64,000 bases of DNA from Flavobacteriales bacterium. Lineage in GTDB: Bacteria > Bacteroidota > Bacteroidia > Flavobacteriales_F > PHOS-HE28. Shown here in pieces: positions 49,267 to 58,468 of the stretch (positions are counted from its first letter, which is position 1; every line of letters begins with the position of its first letter). Below the pieces are notes generated by a model that had not been told where the DNA came from, did not search any database, and saw nothing but the letters and a program-made list of their open reading frames with translations. The stretch covers positions 62,001-126,000 of the forward strand of contig JACJZH010000009.1 of NCBI GenBank assembly GCA_020635695.1, written 5' to 3'. A program made the translations under genes and the position numbers.

Positions 49267-51170
49267 GGGGCCTCTTGCGGGGCTTTGCCGCCGGCACCGC
49301 CGGCCGGGGCGTCGAAGTTAGCGAAGACCGAGTTGTGGCTCCGGTATTCAGGGACCAGGACCTTCATTCGCCGCACGGCGGCATGGACATCCCCGGCAAG
49401 GACGCTGGTGGCCAGGTCGTCCACGGCCGCGAGTACCTGCTCCGGCGCCTCATGTCGCACCTTGCCGATCAGGATCCGCGGGTGATGGGTGGGCAGGGTG
49501 TCCTCCTGACCTGCCAACAACTCCTCATACAGCTTCTCGCCCGGACGGAGCCCGGTGTACACGATCTCGATGTCCACGCCCGGCTCGCGCCCGCTCAGTC
49601 TCACCATGCGCTCCGCAAGGTCGGCTATGCGGACCGGGTCGCCCATGTCGAAGACGTAGACCTCACCGCCCTGGCCCATGGTGGCCGCCTCCAGCACCAG
49701 CCGGCAGGCCTCGGGGATGGTCATGAAGTAGCGGGTCACCTCGGGATCCGTGACCGTGACCGGGCCACCCTGTTCGATCTGCCGGCGGAAGAGGGGGATC
49801 ACCGAGCCGCTGGAGCCGAGCACATTGCCGAAGCGCGTGGTCACGAAGCGGGTGGCACAACCATCCGCCAGGGCCTGGACCAGCAGTTCCGCCACGCGCT
49901 TGGTGGCGCCCATGACGCTGGTGGGGTTCACGGCCTTGTCGGTGCTCACCAGCACGAACTCGGACACGCCATGGCGGCAGGCCAGGGATGCCACCACCCG
50001 TGTGCCCAGGATGTTGGTGCGTACCGCTTCCAGAGGCTGCAGTTCCATCAAGGGGACGTGCTTGTAGGCGGCCGCATGGAACACCACCTCGGGCCGGTGT
50101 TCCGAGAAAAGACGTTCCATCAGGGCCTCGTCGCGCACATCCGCCACGCGCACGGTGAGGCGTTCGGCATGCCCCGATGCGGCCAGCTCCATCTCCAGGT
50201 CGTAGAGCGGGCTCTCGGCCGTGTCGACCAGCAGCAGATGCTTCGCACCCAGGGCCGCCAGCTGCCGGACCAGCTCGGACCCGATGCTCCCGGCGGCACC
50301 GGTCACCAGCACGCGCCGCCCGGCGAAGCGTGCCCGCACCTCGGCATCGTCCAGCCGGATCACCGGCCGCCCCAGCAGGTCCTCGATGCGCACGGCGCGC
50401 ATCTGTCCGGCGCTCAACTGTCCGTTGATCCAGTCGCTGACCGGCGGCACGGTGAGCACCTTCACGCCGGCCTTCATGGCCGTGTCCACCACCCGGCGCC
50501 GATGTTCGGGGTCCGGCTGCTGGACGGTCACGATCAACTGGTCCACGGTTTCCTGGCGGAGAAGCTTCTCCAGCCGGTCCGTATGAAGCACGACCGCACC
50601 CTCCAACCGTTTGCCCGTCTTGCGCACGTCATCGTCCACGAAGGCCACCACCTTGTAGCGGTGCGAGCCTTCACGCTCCAGGGTGCGCTTGGCGATGAGC
50701 CCGGCCTCCCCGGCGCCGAACAGGACCACCTGCACGGTGTCCTTGCCCGACCCCCGTGAACGCAGGTGCAGCAGCTTCATGCCGATGCGGGTGGCGATGA
50801 GCAGGATCACCGCGCCCATGAAGTCGATGATGATCACCGGCCGGGGGAAGAGGTAGAGCCCGTCCATGAACGCATAGCGGAGCGCGCTGAGCACGGCGAT
50901 GGCCAGCGACCCGGCCAGCACCGTGAGGAAGATCCGCCGCGCGTCGTCGGTGCCCGTGTGGCGCACCATGATCCGGTGCGTGCCCGCCAGCAGGAAGGAG
51001 GCCAGCCGCACGGCGATGTACACCGGCAGCACGGGCTTCAGCAGCGTCCATTCCACTTCGGGCACCTCGAAGTTGAACCGCAGCAGGTAGGCCCCGCCCA
51101 GTGCCACGAGGCAGAGGACGAGGTCGATGAGCAGGATGCCCCAGCGGGGAAAGGGCGTGGCGGGCCGCAT
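49263..51170 (-). CDS. Nucleoside-diphosphate-sugar 4,6-dehydratase, PglF/WbpM/CapD-like
   Basis: A 635-residue enzyme. Four N-terminal membrane helices (about residues 10-115) precede a CoA/NAD-binding-like domain with VVLFGAGEAGLIAKRTLE. The catalytic SDR domain follows, with VLVTGAAGSIGSELVRQL, LVSTDKAVNPTSVMGATKR (the Met-Lys form typical of the inverting and retaining UDP-HexNAc dehydratases) and VTDPEVTRYFMTIPEA. It makes UDP-4-keto-6-deoxy-HexNAc at the membrane, the substrate for a DegT aminotransferase such as the one at 41082. The start MRPATPFPRW has a TATCTTCG box 8 nt upstream. Confidence 0.92.
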   Translation of the reverse strand: MRPATPFPRWGILLIDLVLCLVALGGAYLLRFNFEVPEVEWTLLKPVLPVYIAVRLASFLLAGTHRIMVRHTGTDDARRIFLTVLAGSLAIAVLSALRYAFMDGLYLFPRPVIIIDFMGAVILLIATRIGMKLLHLRSRGSGKDTVQVVLFGAGEAGLIAKRTLEREGSHRYKVVAFVDDDVRKTGKRLEGAVVLHTDRLEKLLRQETVDQLIVTVQQPDPEHRRRVVDTAMKAGVKVLTVPPVSDWINGQLSAGQMRAVRIEDLLGRPVIRLDDAEVRARFAGRRVLVTGAAGSIGSELVRQLAALGAKHLLLVDTAESPLYDLEMELAASGHAERLTVRVADVRDEALMERLFSEHRPEVVFHAAAYKHVPLMELQPLEAVRTNILGTRVVASLACRHGVSEFVLVSTDKAVNPTSVMGATKRVAELLVQALADGCATRFVTTRFGNVLGSSGSVIPLFRRQIEQGGPVTVTDPEVTRYFMTIPEACRLVLEAATMGQGGEVYVFDMGDPVRIADLAERMVRLSGREPGVDIEIVYTGLRPGEKLYEELLAGQEDTLPTHHPRILIGKVRHEAPEQVLAAVDDLATSVLAGDVHAAVRRMKVLVPEYRSHNSVFANFDAPAGGAGGKAPQEAP

Positions 51171-51178
51171 GGAAAGGC

Positions 51179-51186
51179 CGAAGATA
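51179..51186 (-). promoter_or_regulatory. -7 box 8 nt before the dehydratase gene
   Basis: TATCTTCG on the minus strand, 8 nt before the ATG at 51170. A weaker CATCTTCG at 51240-51247 on the plus strand could serve the divergent epimerase gene. Confidence 0.5.
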
Positions 51187-51273
51187 GCCGGGTGCGCCGC
51201 CGCCGGGCATCCCTCATGGAGCGCCCGCGTCTTCTTTCGCATCTTCGCCCACCCAACCGACCCAGCATTCGCT

Positions 51274-52272
51274 ATGCCCACATCCCTGGTGACCGGAGGA
51301 GCCGGATTCATGGGCGCCCACGTGGTGAAGGAGCTCCTGGACAGGGGGCACACCGTGGTGGCGCTCGATGACCTGAGCGGCGGCTTCGCCGACCAGGTGG
51401 ACCCGCGCGCCACCTTCGTGGAAGGCTCCATCACCGACCATGCGCTGGTGGACCGCCTGTTCGAGGAGCACGGATTCACGTACGTGTATCACCTCGCCGC
51501 CTACGCGGCCGAGGGGCTCAGCCATTTCATCCGGCGCTTCAACTACACGAACAACCTGATCGGCAGCATCAACCTGATCAACGCCTCGGTGCGGCATGGG
51601 GTGAAGTGCTTCGTCTTCACCAGCAGCATCGCGGTGTATGGTGCCCTGGAGCCGCCGATGCGGGAGGACATGGTGCCGAGGCCCGAGGATCCCTATGGCG
51701 TGGCGAAGCTGGCCGTGGAGATGGACCTCCATGCGGCACGCCACATGTTCGGGCTCGACTACGTGGTGTTCCGTCCGCACAACGTGTACGGGGAGTACCA
51801 GAACATCGGCGACCGCTACCGCAACGTGGTCGGCATCTTCATGAACCAGCTCATGCAGGGTCAGCCGCTGAGCGTGTTCGGTGATGGGGAGCAGCAGCGG
51901 GCCTTCACCTACATCGGCGACATCGCGCCCATCATCGCGCGATCGGCCGAGACCCCGGCCGCCTACGGAGAAGTGTTCAACGTGGGCGCGGACACCCCCT
52001 ACACGGTGAACGAGCTCGCCGGCCTGGTCATGGACGCCATGGGCACGAAGGGGGAGGTGCGCCATCTGGAGGCCCGGAACGAGGTCGTGTTCGCGTTCAG
52101 CGACCACGGCAAGGCCGCCCGGGTGTTCGGGGAGGTGAGGGAGACCACCCTGGAGGAAGGGCTTGCGCGGATGGCGCCTTGGGCGAAGGCCGCCGGGGCA
52201 CGAAAGAGCGGTCGTTTCGGCGACATCGAGATCGAGCAGGGCCTGCCTCCGAGCTGGCGAGACCAGGGATGA
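51274..52272 (+). CDS. NAD-dependent nucleotide-sugar epimerase/dehydratase
   Basis: A 332-residue extended SDR. The cofactor motif GGAGFMGAHVVKELLDRGH opens the protein. The catalytic Ser region is FVFTSSIAVYG and YGVAK is the YxxxK pair; ENG-like specificity residues follow in RPHNVYGEYQ. It resembles UDP-glucose/UDP-GlcNAc 4-epimerases. It probably supplies a nucleotide sugar for the neighbouring glycosyltransferases. It is divergent from the dehydratase gene (103 nt) and overlaps the following methyltransferase gene by 4 nt. Confidence 0.9.
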   Translation: MPTSLVTGGAGFMGAHVVKELLDRGHTVVALDDLSGGFADQVDPRATFVEGSITDHALVDRLFEEHGFTYVYHLAAYAAEGLSHFIRRFNYTNNLIGSINLINASVRHGVKCFVFTSSIAVYGALEPPMREDMVPRPEDPYGVAKLAVEMDLHAARHMFGLDYVVFRPHNVYGEYQNIGDRYRNVVGIFMNQLMQGQPLSVFGDGEQQRAFTYIGDIAPIIARSAETPAAYGEVFNVGADTPYTVNELAGLVMDAMGTKGEVRHLEARNEVVFAFSDHGKAARVFGEVRETTLEEGLARMAPWAKAAGARKSGRFGDIEIEQGLPPSWRDQG

Positions 52273-53171
52273 CCAGGCCACCCGAGTTCACGAGCAGGCC
52301 GACATCCGTTCAGCAGGTCGGCACCCGGGTGGTGCATGGCTTCGGGACCGGAGAGGGGCACCGCGACGACCGGACCATCAGCTCCTTCGGCGCTGAATGG
52401 GAGAAGTTCAACGCGTTCGATGCCGCCGAGATCGAACATGCCGGCAACGAGTACTTCGACATCGTGCCACCGGCCCTTCTGGGACCGGAAGTGCTGGCCC
52501 TGGACCTGGGTTGTGGCAGCGGGCGATGGACGCGCTACCTGAGCTCCCGCGTAGGCCACGTGGACGCGATCGATCCCAGCGAGGCCGTGGTGCATGCGGC
52601 CCGGGTGCATGGCGACCTGGAGCAGGTGCGCTGGATCCAGGCCGGTGTGGACAACATGCCGGTGCCGGACGGGGCGTACGACCTGGTGATCTGCCTGGGC
52701 GTGTTGCACCACGTCCCGGACACGGCCGGGGCGCTTGCGAAGCTGGCGGCGAAGGTGCGTCCCGGCGGGCATCTGCTCCTGTACCTGTACTACGCCCTCG
52801 ATGATCGCGGGCCGCTCTATCGGGCCGTCTTCCGGGCGAGCGACCTGGTCCGCGCCGTGATCAGCCGCCTGCCGGGTGGGCTGAAGCGCCTGGTCTGTGA
52901 CCTGATCGCCTTCACGGTATACCTGCCCCTGCGCACCCTGGCACGCCTGCTCCGCGACCTGAAGGTGAAAGGCTGGGAGCGGCTGCCGCTGGCCTTCTAT
53001 CATGACAAGAGCCTCACCGTCCTGCGGAACGATGCGCTGGACCGGTTCGGGACCCCCCTGGAACAGCGGTTCACACGGGAGGAGATGGCAGCGATGATGG
53101 AGGCTGCAGGCCTTTCCGAAGTGCGGTTCTCCGAACACCCTCCTTACTGGCATGCCCTCGGCAGGCGGTGA
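52269..53171 (+). CDS. Class I SAM-dependent methyltransferase (type 11)
   Basis: A 300-residue methyltransferase. Motif I VLALDLGCGSGRWTRYL, the acidic VDAIDPSEAV and motif IV VICLGVLHHVPDTAG are all intact. Residues ~180-240 form a helical insertion with hydrophobic stretches (LIAFTVYLPLRTLARLL) that may bind membrane. Substrate is unknown; placed after a nucleotide-sugar epimerase and before a GT4, it probably methylates a glycan or lipid-linked intermediate. Confidence 0.85.
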   Translation: MTRPPEFTSRPTSVQQVGTRVVHGFGTGEGHRDDRTISSFGAEWEKFNAFDAAEIEHAGNEYFDIVPPALLGPEVLALDLGCGSGRWTRYLSSRVGHVDAIDPSEAVVHAARVHGDLEQVRWIQAGVDNMPVPDGAYDLVICLGVLHHVPDTAGALAKLAAKVRPGGHLLLYLYYALDDRGPLYRAVFRASDLVRAVISRLPGGLKRLVCDLIAFTVYLPLRTLARLLRDLKVKGWERLPLAFYHDKSLTVLRNDALDRFGTPLEQRFTREEMAAMMEAAGLSEVRFSEHPPYWHALGRR

Positions 53172-53178
53172 GAGCAGT

Positions 53179-53186
53179 TATTTTCG
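53179..53186 (+). promoter_or_regulatory. -7 box 9 nt before the GT4 gene
   Basis: TATTTTCG followed by CGGCCGCGC and ATG at 53196. Confidence 0.5.
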
Positions 53187-53195
53187 CGGCCGCGC

Positions 53196-54284
53196 ATGCC
53201 CCGCATCCTGTTCATCGCCAGCCACAGACCCGGCCGTGCTCCCGGCCAGCGGTTCCGCTTCGAGCAGTACTTCGACCACCTGGAACGCCACGGCATCCAG
53301 TGTGAGCTGAGCCATCTGGTCACCGCCGAGGACGATGCGGTGCTCTACCGGAAAGGGCACTACTTCCGCAAGGCGGGCTTCGTCAGGCGCAGCCATGCCA
53401 TCCGGCGATCGGACGTGGACCGCATGAACGAATTCGACATCATCTTCATCTTCCGCGAGGCGCTGATGACCCGGAGCACGCGCTACGAAGAGGCCTTCCG
53501 GCGCTCCGGGGCCAGGATCGTGTTCGACTTCGACGATGCCATCTGGCTGACCAACGTGAGCGATGCGAACCGGCGCTGGGCCTGGCTGAAAGGGGCGGGA
53601 AAGACCCCCCACCTGATCGCCATGGCCGACCTGGTGATGGCAGGCAACGACTACCTGGCCAACTATGCCAGGCAATGGAACGGACGCGTGGAAGTGGTGC
53701 CCACCACCATCGACACCGACGAGTACCAGGCCGTTCCCCGGAACGAAGATGGCCCCGTTCGGATCGGATGGAGCGGAAGCCTCACCACCATCCAGCATTT
53801 CCAGTACGCCATTCCCGCCCTTCGCACCCTGAAGGCGCGGATGGGCGACCGCATCGCCATCGATGTCGTGGGCGATGGGGATTTCAGGGAGCCTTCGTTG
53901 GACATCGTGGGAAAGCCCTGGCGCAAGGAGAGCGAACTGGACGACCTGAGGGCCATGGACATCGGCATCATGCCCCTGCCGGACGATGAATGGGCCAAGG
54001 GCAAATGTGGCCTGAAAGGCCTGCAGTACATGGCGCTGGGCATCCCGACCGTGATGTCGCCCGTGGGGGTGAACTCGGAGATCATCCAGGACGGCAGCAA
54101 CGGTTTCCTGGCGCGGGGGGAGGACGAATGGGTGGAGCGACTGACCCGGCTGGTGGAGGATGCCGAACTTCGCCGACGGCTGGGAGCCGAGGCCATGCGT
54201 ACGGTGGAGGAGCGCTATTCCGTGAACGCGTGGAAGGACCGTTACCTGGAACTGTTCACCGAACTGATCGAGAACAAGCGATGA
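53196..54284 (+). CDS. Glycosyltransferase family 4-like protein
   Basis: A 362-residue GT-B protein. The N-terminal part reads ILFIASHRPGRAPGQRFRFE and has FDFDDAIWL; the C-terminal part has IRIGWSGSLTTIQHF and CGLKGLQYMALGIPTVMSPVG, the nucleotide-sugar-binding region. It lacks the usual E-x7-E motif in its plain form, with CGLKGLQYMALGIP in its place. Acceptor and donor sugar are unknown. It overlaps gcvT by 4 nt, although the two have unrelated functions. Confidence 0.85.
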   Translation: MPRILFIASHRPGRAPGQRFRFEQYFDHLERHGIQCELSHLVTAEDDAVLYRKGHYFRKAGFVRRSHAIRRSDVDRMNEFDIIFIFREALMTRSTRYEEAFRRSGARIVFDFDDAIWLTNVSDANRRWAWLKGAGKTPHLIAMADLVMAGNDYLANYARQWNGRVEVVPTTIDTDEYQAVPRNEDGPVRIGWSGSLTTIQHFQYAIPALRTLKARMGDRIAIDVVGDGDFREPSLDIVGKPWRKESELDDLRAMDIGIMPLPDDEWAKGKCGLKGLQYMALGIPTVMSPVGVNSEIIQDGSNGFLARGEDEWVERLTRLVEDAELRRRLGAEAMRTVEERYSVNAWKDRYLELFTELIENKR

Positions 54285-55381
54285 CCGAACTGAAGAAGAC
54301 CGCCCTGGACCACGTGCATGTGGGGCTCGGAGCCAAGATGGTGCCTTTCGCGGGCTACTCCATGCCGGTGCAATACTCCGGCGTGATCGACGAGCACCTG
54401 ACGGTCCGGAAGGCCGTGGGGGTCTTCGACGTGAGCCACATGGGCGAGTTCATCGTCCGTGGTCCGGAGGCCCTGGACCTGATCCAGTGGGTCACCAGCA
54501 ACGATGCCTCCAAGCTCACCGTGGGCAAGGTGCAGTACAGCTGCCTGCCCAACGATCGGGGCGGCATCGTGGACGACCTGCTGGTCTATCGCATGCAGCA
54601 CGAGGACGATCACCACTACGTGCTGGTGGTGAACGCCTCCAACATCGCCAAGGACTGGGACTGGATCCAGGGGCAGAACCGCTTCGATGCCAAGCTCGAG
54701 AACATCAGTGACCACATGTCGCTGCTGGCCGTGCAGGGGCCGAAGGCATTGGACACCCTGCAGCCGTTGTTCCAGGAGGACCTCTCGGCCATGACCTACT
54801 ACACGGCGCAATATGCCGAGATGAAGGGGGTGGGGCTGGTGCTCATCTCCACCACGGGCTACACCGGTGCCGGTGGTTTCGAGGTCTACGTGCCGAACCC
54901 ACACGTGGAGAAGGCCTGGAACGCGGTGATGGAACACGGTGCCGCGCACGGCATCAAGCCCTGCGGGCTGGCCGCCCGTGATACGCTGCGGTTGGAGATG
55001 GGCTTCTGCCTGTACGGGAACGACATCGACGACACCACCTCACCGCTGGAGGCGGGGCTTGGTTGGATCACCAAGTTCACCAAGGACTTCGTACATTCTG
55101 ACGCGCTCAAGGCGCAGAAAGAGCAGGGTGTGGCACGGAAACTCGTCGGCTTCGAGATGGTGGACCGGGGCATCCCCCGGCACGACCACCCCATCGTCGA
55201 CGCTGGCGGCAACGTGATCGGCCGGGTGACCTCCGGCACCCAGAGCCCGAGCCTGAACAAGGCCATCGGCATGGGCTATGTGCCCACCGAACGCGCCGCC
55301 GAGGGAACGGAGCTCCTGATCGACGTGAGGGGCCGGCACCTGAAGGCCCGGGTCGTGAAGCTTCCCTTCCTGAAGTCCTGA
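54281..55381 (+). CDS. gcvT: Glycine cleavage system T protein (aminomethyltransferase)
   Basis: A 366-residue T protein. It begins KKTALDHVHVGLGAKMVPFAGYSMPVQY, a conserved opening, and has FDVSHMGEFIVRG, SLLAVQGPKALDTLQP, TGYTGAGGFEVYV, AARDTLRLEMGFCLYGNDI and GIPRHDHPI. It transfers the methylene group from the aminomethyl-lipoyl H protein to tetrahydrofolate, releasing ammonia. The gcvH and gcvP genes are not in the window. It is coupled to a glycosyltransferase gene upstream and to comB downstream (3-nt gap). Confidence 0.95.
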   Translation: MTELKKTALDHVHVGLGAKMVPFAGYSMPVQYSGVIDEHLTVRKAVGVFDVSHMGEFIVRGPEALDLIQWVTSNDASKLTVGKVQYSCLPNDRGGIVDDLLVYRMQHEDDHHYVLVVNASNIAKDWDWIQGQNRFDAKLENISDHMSLLAVQGPKALDTLQPLFQEDLSAMTYYTAQYAEMKGVGLVLISTTGYTGAGGFEVYVPNPHVEKAWNAVMEHGAAHGIKPCGLAARDTLRLEMGFCLYGNDIDDTTSPLEAGLGWITKFTKDFVHSDALKAQKEQGVARKLVGFEMVDRGIPRHDHPIVDAGGNVIGRVTSGTQSPSLNKAIGMGYVPTERAAEGTELLIDVRGRHLKARVVKLPFLKS

Positions 55382-55384
55382 ACG

Positions 55385-56149
55385 ATGAAGGCCGTCTCCC
55401 GCAATCCGGATTATCGCTACCGTGTCGAGGTCTGTCTGGTACCGAGCCAGTTCCCGCTGTATGCGGAGGACATGGGCATCGTGGTGGTGATCGACGTCCT
55501 GCGGGCCACCAGTGCCATGGTGGCCGCCTTCGACCGGGGCGTGGAACGGATCATCCCCGTGGCCACGGTGGACGAGGCCCGGGCCTACATCGGGCGTCCG
55601 GGCTACATCGCGGCTGCGGAACGGAACGGGGAGGTGGTCGAAGGCTTCGACTTCGGCAACTCGCCGTTGGCCTTCATGCAGGAGGACCTGTCGGGGAAGA
55701 CGATCGTGATGAGCACCACCAACGGCACCAAGGCCATCGACCTGGCCCGGAACGCACGCAAGCTGGTGATAGGCTCTTTCCTGAACCTCAGTGCATTATG
55801 TGACTGGCTTTCCGAGCAGGACGACAACATCCTGCTGCTCTGCTCGGGCTGGCGGGACAAGTTCAACCTGGAGGACTCCATCTTCGCCGGGGCCGTGATG
55901 GACCGCCTGCTGGAACTGGACAAGTTCGGCGTGGAGGAGGATTCAAGCATCGCTGCGCAGTACCTGTTCTGGTCGGCCCGCGACAACTTCATGAGCCTGT
56001 TGAAGGCCGCTCCCCGGCGCAAGCGTCTGGAGCAGCTCAAGCTGCAGGACGATGTGAAGTTCTGCCTGACCCCCGACCAGAGCCGGGTGATCCCCGAGCT
56101 TCGGGACGGCGTGCTGATGCCCATGGAGGCGCCATCCCTGGTGAAATGA
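55385..56149 (+). CDS. comB: 2-phosphosulfolactate phosphatase, ComB family
   Basis: A 254-residue ComB protein. It has VVVIDVLRATSAMVAAFDRG, ERNGEVVEGFDFGNSPLAF, IVMSTTNGTKAI and LLCSGWRDKFNLEDSIFAGA, which form the conserved Mg2+/phosphate site. ComB removes phosphate from 2-phosphosulfolactate, giving sulfolactate. This is known from coenzyme M synthesis in archaea; in Bacteroidota the product could instead feed sulfonate metabolism, for example cysteate for sulfonolipids. The ComA and ComC steps are not visible here. It overlaps the next gene by 4 nt. Confidence 0.9.
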   Translation: MKAVSRNPDYRYRVEVCLVPSQFPLYAEDMGIVVVIDVLRATSAMVAAFDRGVERIIPVATVDEARAYIGRPGYIAAAERNGEVVEGFDFGNSPLAFMQEDLSGKTIVMSTTNGTKAIDLARNARKLVIGSFLNLSALCDWLSEQDDNILLLCSGWRDKFNLEDSIFAGAVMDRLLELDKFGVEEDSSIAAQYLFWSARDNFMSLLKAAPRRKRLEQLKLQDDVKFCLTPDQSRVIPELRDGVLMPMEAPSLVK

Positions 56150-57150
56150 ACCGGCTGGCCCGCCCGATCCTGGTGGTGTTGGCCGGGCTGCTGGCCTGGC
56201 CGATCGCCCTTACTGAACAGGCCGGCGCCTGGGGCTTCTACGGTCACCGCCGGATCAACCGGATGGCCTGCTTCACGCTGCCTCCCGAGCTGTTCCCCTT
56301 CTTCAAGCGGCACATCGACTTCATTTCCGACCATGCCGTGGACCCGGACCGGCGGCGCTACGCCGATCCCGAGGAGGCCCCGCGCCACTACATCGACATC
56401 GACCACTACGCCCATGCCGGAGAGGATCCCTTTGCGGTGGTGCCACGCACCTGGGACATGGCCGTGCAGAAGTTCACCGAGGACACGCTCAAGGCCTACG
56501 GCATCGTGCCCTGGCATGTGCAGGTGATGCACGGGCGCCTGGTGCAGGCCTTCAAACGGGGCGACGTGGACCGCATCCTTCGCCATGCCGCCGACCTGGG
56601 GCACTACGTGGGCGATGCGCACGTGCCCCTGCACACCACGGAGAACTACAACGGCCAGCTCACCGGGCAGGTGGGCATCCACGCCTTCTGGGAATCGCGG
56701 ATCCCCGAGTTGAGCGCCGAGAACTACGACCACCTGGTGGGCCGGGCCCGGTACCTGAACGATCCGCTCACCGTGGCCTGGGAGGCCGTGCAGGCCAGTC
56801 ACCTGGCCGTGGACTCCGTGCTGGACCTGGAGCGCAAGATCAATGGCGAGTACCCGGAGGACATGAAGTTCGTGTTCGAGGACCGTGGCCGGGGCTCCAT
56901 GCGCTTCCCTTCGCGGGAGTACACGCAGGCCTACGAGGCCTCCATGAACGGCATGGTGGAACGCCGGATGAACGCCTCCATCATCACCCTGGGCAGCTTC
57001 TGGTACACCGCCTGGGTGGACGCCGGCCAGCCCGACCTGGAGCGCATCGAGACCAAGGAAGTGAGCGACAGCCTGAAGAAGGTGATCGCGGCCGAGGAGG
57101 AGCAGTGGCGCATGGCCACCAAGTCCCTGGGACGGGACCATCCCGAATGA
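56146..57150 (+). CDS. S1/P1 nuclease or zinc-dependent phospholipase C-like secreted protein
   Basis: A 334-residue protein with a signal peptide (LARPILVVLAGLLAWPIALT), after which Trp opens the mature protein (AWGFYGHRRINRMA). Trp, His and Asp zinc ligands then follow: the HFYSD-like DHAVDPDRR, HYIDIDHYAH, HAADLGHYVGDAHVPLHTT and GIHAFWESR. This pattern is that of S1/P1 nucleases and bacterial zinc-dependent phospholipase C. The ending is helical. The substrate, nucleic acid or phospholipid, cannot be decided from sequence. It is exported to the periplasm or beyond. Confidence 0.85.
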   Translation: MNRLARPILVVLAGLLAWPIALTEQAGAWGFYGHRRINRMACFTLPPELFPFFKRHIDFISDHAVDPDRRRYADPEEAPRHYIDIDHYAHAGEDPFAVVPRTWDMAVQKFTEDTLKAYGIVPWHVQVMHGRLVQAFKRGDVDRILRHAADLGHYVGDAHVPLHTTENYNGQLTGQVGIHAFWESRIPELSAENYDHLVGRARYLNDPLTVAWEAVQASHLAVDSVLDLERKINGEYPEDMKFVFEDRGRGSMRFPSREYTQAYEASMNGMVERRMNASIITLGSFWYTAWVDAGQPDLERIETKEVSDSLKKVIAAEEEQWRMATKSLGRDHPE

Positions 57151-57154
57151 GGGC

Positions 57155-57886
57155 TCACGGGCCCAGGAACACGCCGGCGTCCGGGTAGTGCTCCTTCCTC
57201 CACCGGTTGCGCGCATCGATGATCGCCTGGCCGGAATGGCGGCTCCCATCCACTGCCCGGTACATCGCCTCCGGCAGGACCGGCACCAGCTGGAGCAGGT
57301 CCACAAGGTCCTGAACGGAACGCAGGGCGAGCCATTCCTCCCCGGTCCGCACGTTCCCGTTGCGGATGGCGTAGTACCAGCCGTCGAGGTGCAGGGCCAT
57401 GGGCTGGTAGGCTCCGGGCATCGGGTCGGCGAACCGGATGGCCTGGTCGCCCGGGGTCACGTGGTCCAGGTAGCGCCAGCGGTCGTCGGGGGCCACGGTC
57501 ACGACGGTGTCCAGACCGGGTCCGTCCACGAACGAGATGGGCTCCAGCACGCAGTACCCGGGGCAGCGGTCGGACAAAGGCCCGCCCCAGCGGCCATGGA
57601 CCGTGCGCAGGGCCCCGTCGCCCTTCAGCTCCACGGTGTTCAGCACCGGTGCGCCCTCGCGGTCGGGGAACAGCACCAACGGACAGCCTTTGTCGCCGTT
57701 CAGCGCTTCCATCTCCAGGACGAAGGTCCCATCGGGTGATCCCAGCGCTTTCAGCCGGACCGGGTGCGCGGGTTCCGTGCAGGGCCGCGCATACGAGTAG
57801 GCTTCCTGGGCCGCAAGGGGCAGGGGAAGGACCAGCAGGGCTGCGGCCACCAAGCGCATGGGACAAAGGAACGCCAGGCCCGTCAT
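57155..57886 (-). CDS. Secreted hypothetical protein
   Basis: A 243-residue protein with a signal peptide (LVAAALLVLPLPLAAQ). A beta-rich domain follows, containing paired cysteines (RPCTEP, GDKGCPLVLF, DRCPGYCVLEP) that probably form disulfides. I recognise no family. The start at 57886 gives a 4-nt overlap with the M23 peptidase gene; an internal Met at 57859 (MRLVAAALL) is an alternative. It may work with the M23 protein in the envelope, but this is only from gene order. Confidence 0.65.
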   Translation of the reverse strand: MTGLAFLCPMRLVAAALLVLPLPLAAQEAYSYARPCTEPAHPVRLKALGSPDGTFVLEMEALNGDKGCPLVLFPDREGAPVLNTVELKGDGALRTVHGRWGGPLSDRCPGYCVLEPISFVDGPGLDTVVTVAPDDRWRYLDHVTPGDQAIRFADPMPGAYQPMALHLDGWYYAIRNGNVRTGEEWLALRSVQDLVDLLQLVPVLPEAMYRAVDGSRHSGQAIIDARNRWRKEHYPDAGVFLGP

Positions 57887-58413
57887 GATGCCCCGTTGAG
57901 GAGCGGCGTCGGGTCCACGTACCACATCCTGCGCAGGCCATGGGGACCTGGACGCACCTGCCAGGGCAACGGGACCAGTGTTCCGATGGTGTAGTGCAGG
58001 TGGGGCGGCTTGCCTCTGGCGTTCCCGGTGTCGCCCACGGTGCCCAGCCGTTCGCCTGGCCGCAGCCAGTGGCCACGGGCCACATCGATCCGTTCCAGGT
58101 GGGCGTAGTAGTGCATCCGCCAGCGCGGTCCCAGCACCAGCGCCACCCTTCCGCCCATGCCCAGTTCGCCGGTGAAGACCACCAGGCCGGAGGTCGCCGC
58201 ACGAACGGGGGTGCCCTTCCGGGCGAAGATGTCCACTCCCTTGTGGGTGACGCTTCGGCCCCAGGGATGATACCAGAAGCTCTCGGGGTGAAAACTGCTC
58301 CGTCCCGCACCTTCCACGGGCATCACGAAGCGTTGCGGCCAGGCGAACCCCAGGCAGAACAGCACGCCCACGGCCAGGACCACCCGGCGTGCGACACGGA
58401 ACAGCGACTTCAT
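57883..58413 (-). CDS. M23 family metallopeptidase
   Basis: A 176-residue protein with an N-terminal membrane anchor or signal (VVLAVGVLFCLGFAW). An M23 (LytM-type) domain follows, with THKGVDIFARKGTPVRAATSG (metal His and Asp), VLGPRWRMHYYAHLERIDV and PHLHYTIG (HxH motif). The zinc ligands are complete, so it should cut peptidoglycan cross-bridges or act on another peptide. It begins an operon with the secreted hypothetical gene downstream. Confidence 0.9.
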   Translation of the reverse strand: MKSLFRVARRVVLAVGVLFCLGFAWPQRFVMPVEGAGRSSFHPESFWYHPWGRSVTHKGVDIFARKGTPVRAATSGLVVFTGELGMGGRVALVLGPRWRMHYYAHLERIDVARGHWLRPGERLGTVGDTGNARGKPPHLHYTIGTLVPLPWQVRPGPHGLRRMWYVDPTPLLNGAS

Positions 58414-58422
58414 GGAACAGGA

Positions 58423-58445
58423 ACGCCGCCCGGTGGGGGCGGCGT
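58423..58445 (-). terminator. Hairpin terminator after the oxoamine synthase gene
   Basis: ACGCCGCCC-GGTGG-GGGCGGCGT, a perfect 9-bp stem 23 nt beyond the stop of the gene at 58469. Confidence 0.65.
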
Positions 58446-58468
58446 ATCCGGCAGGCCCAAGGGGCCGA

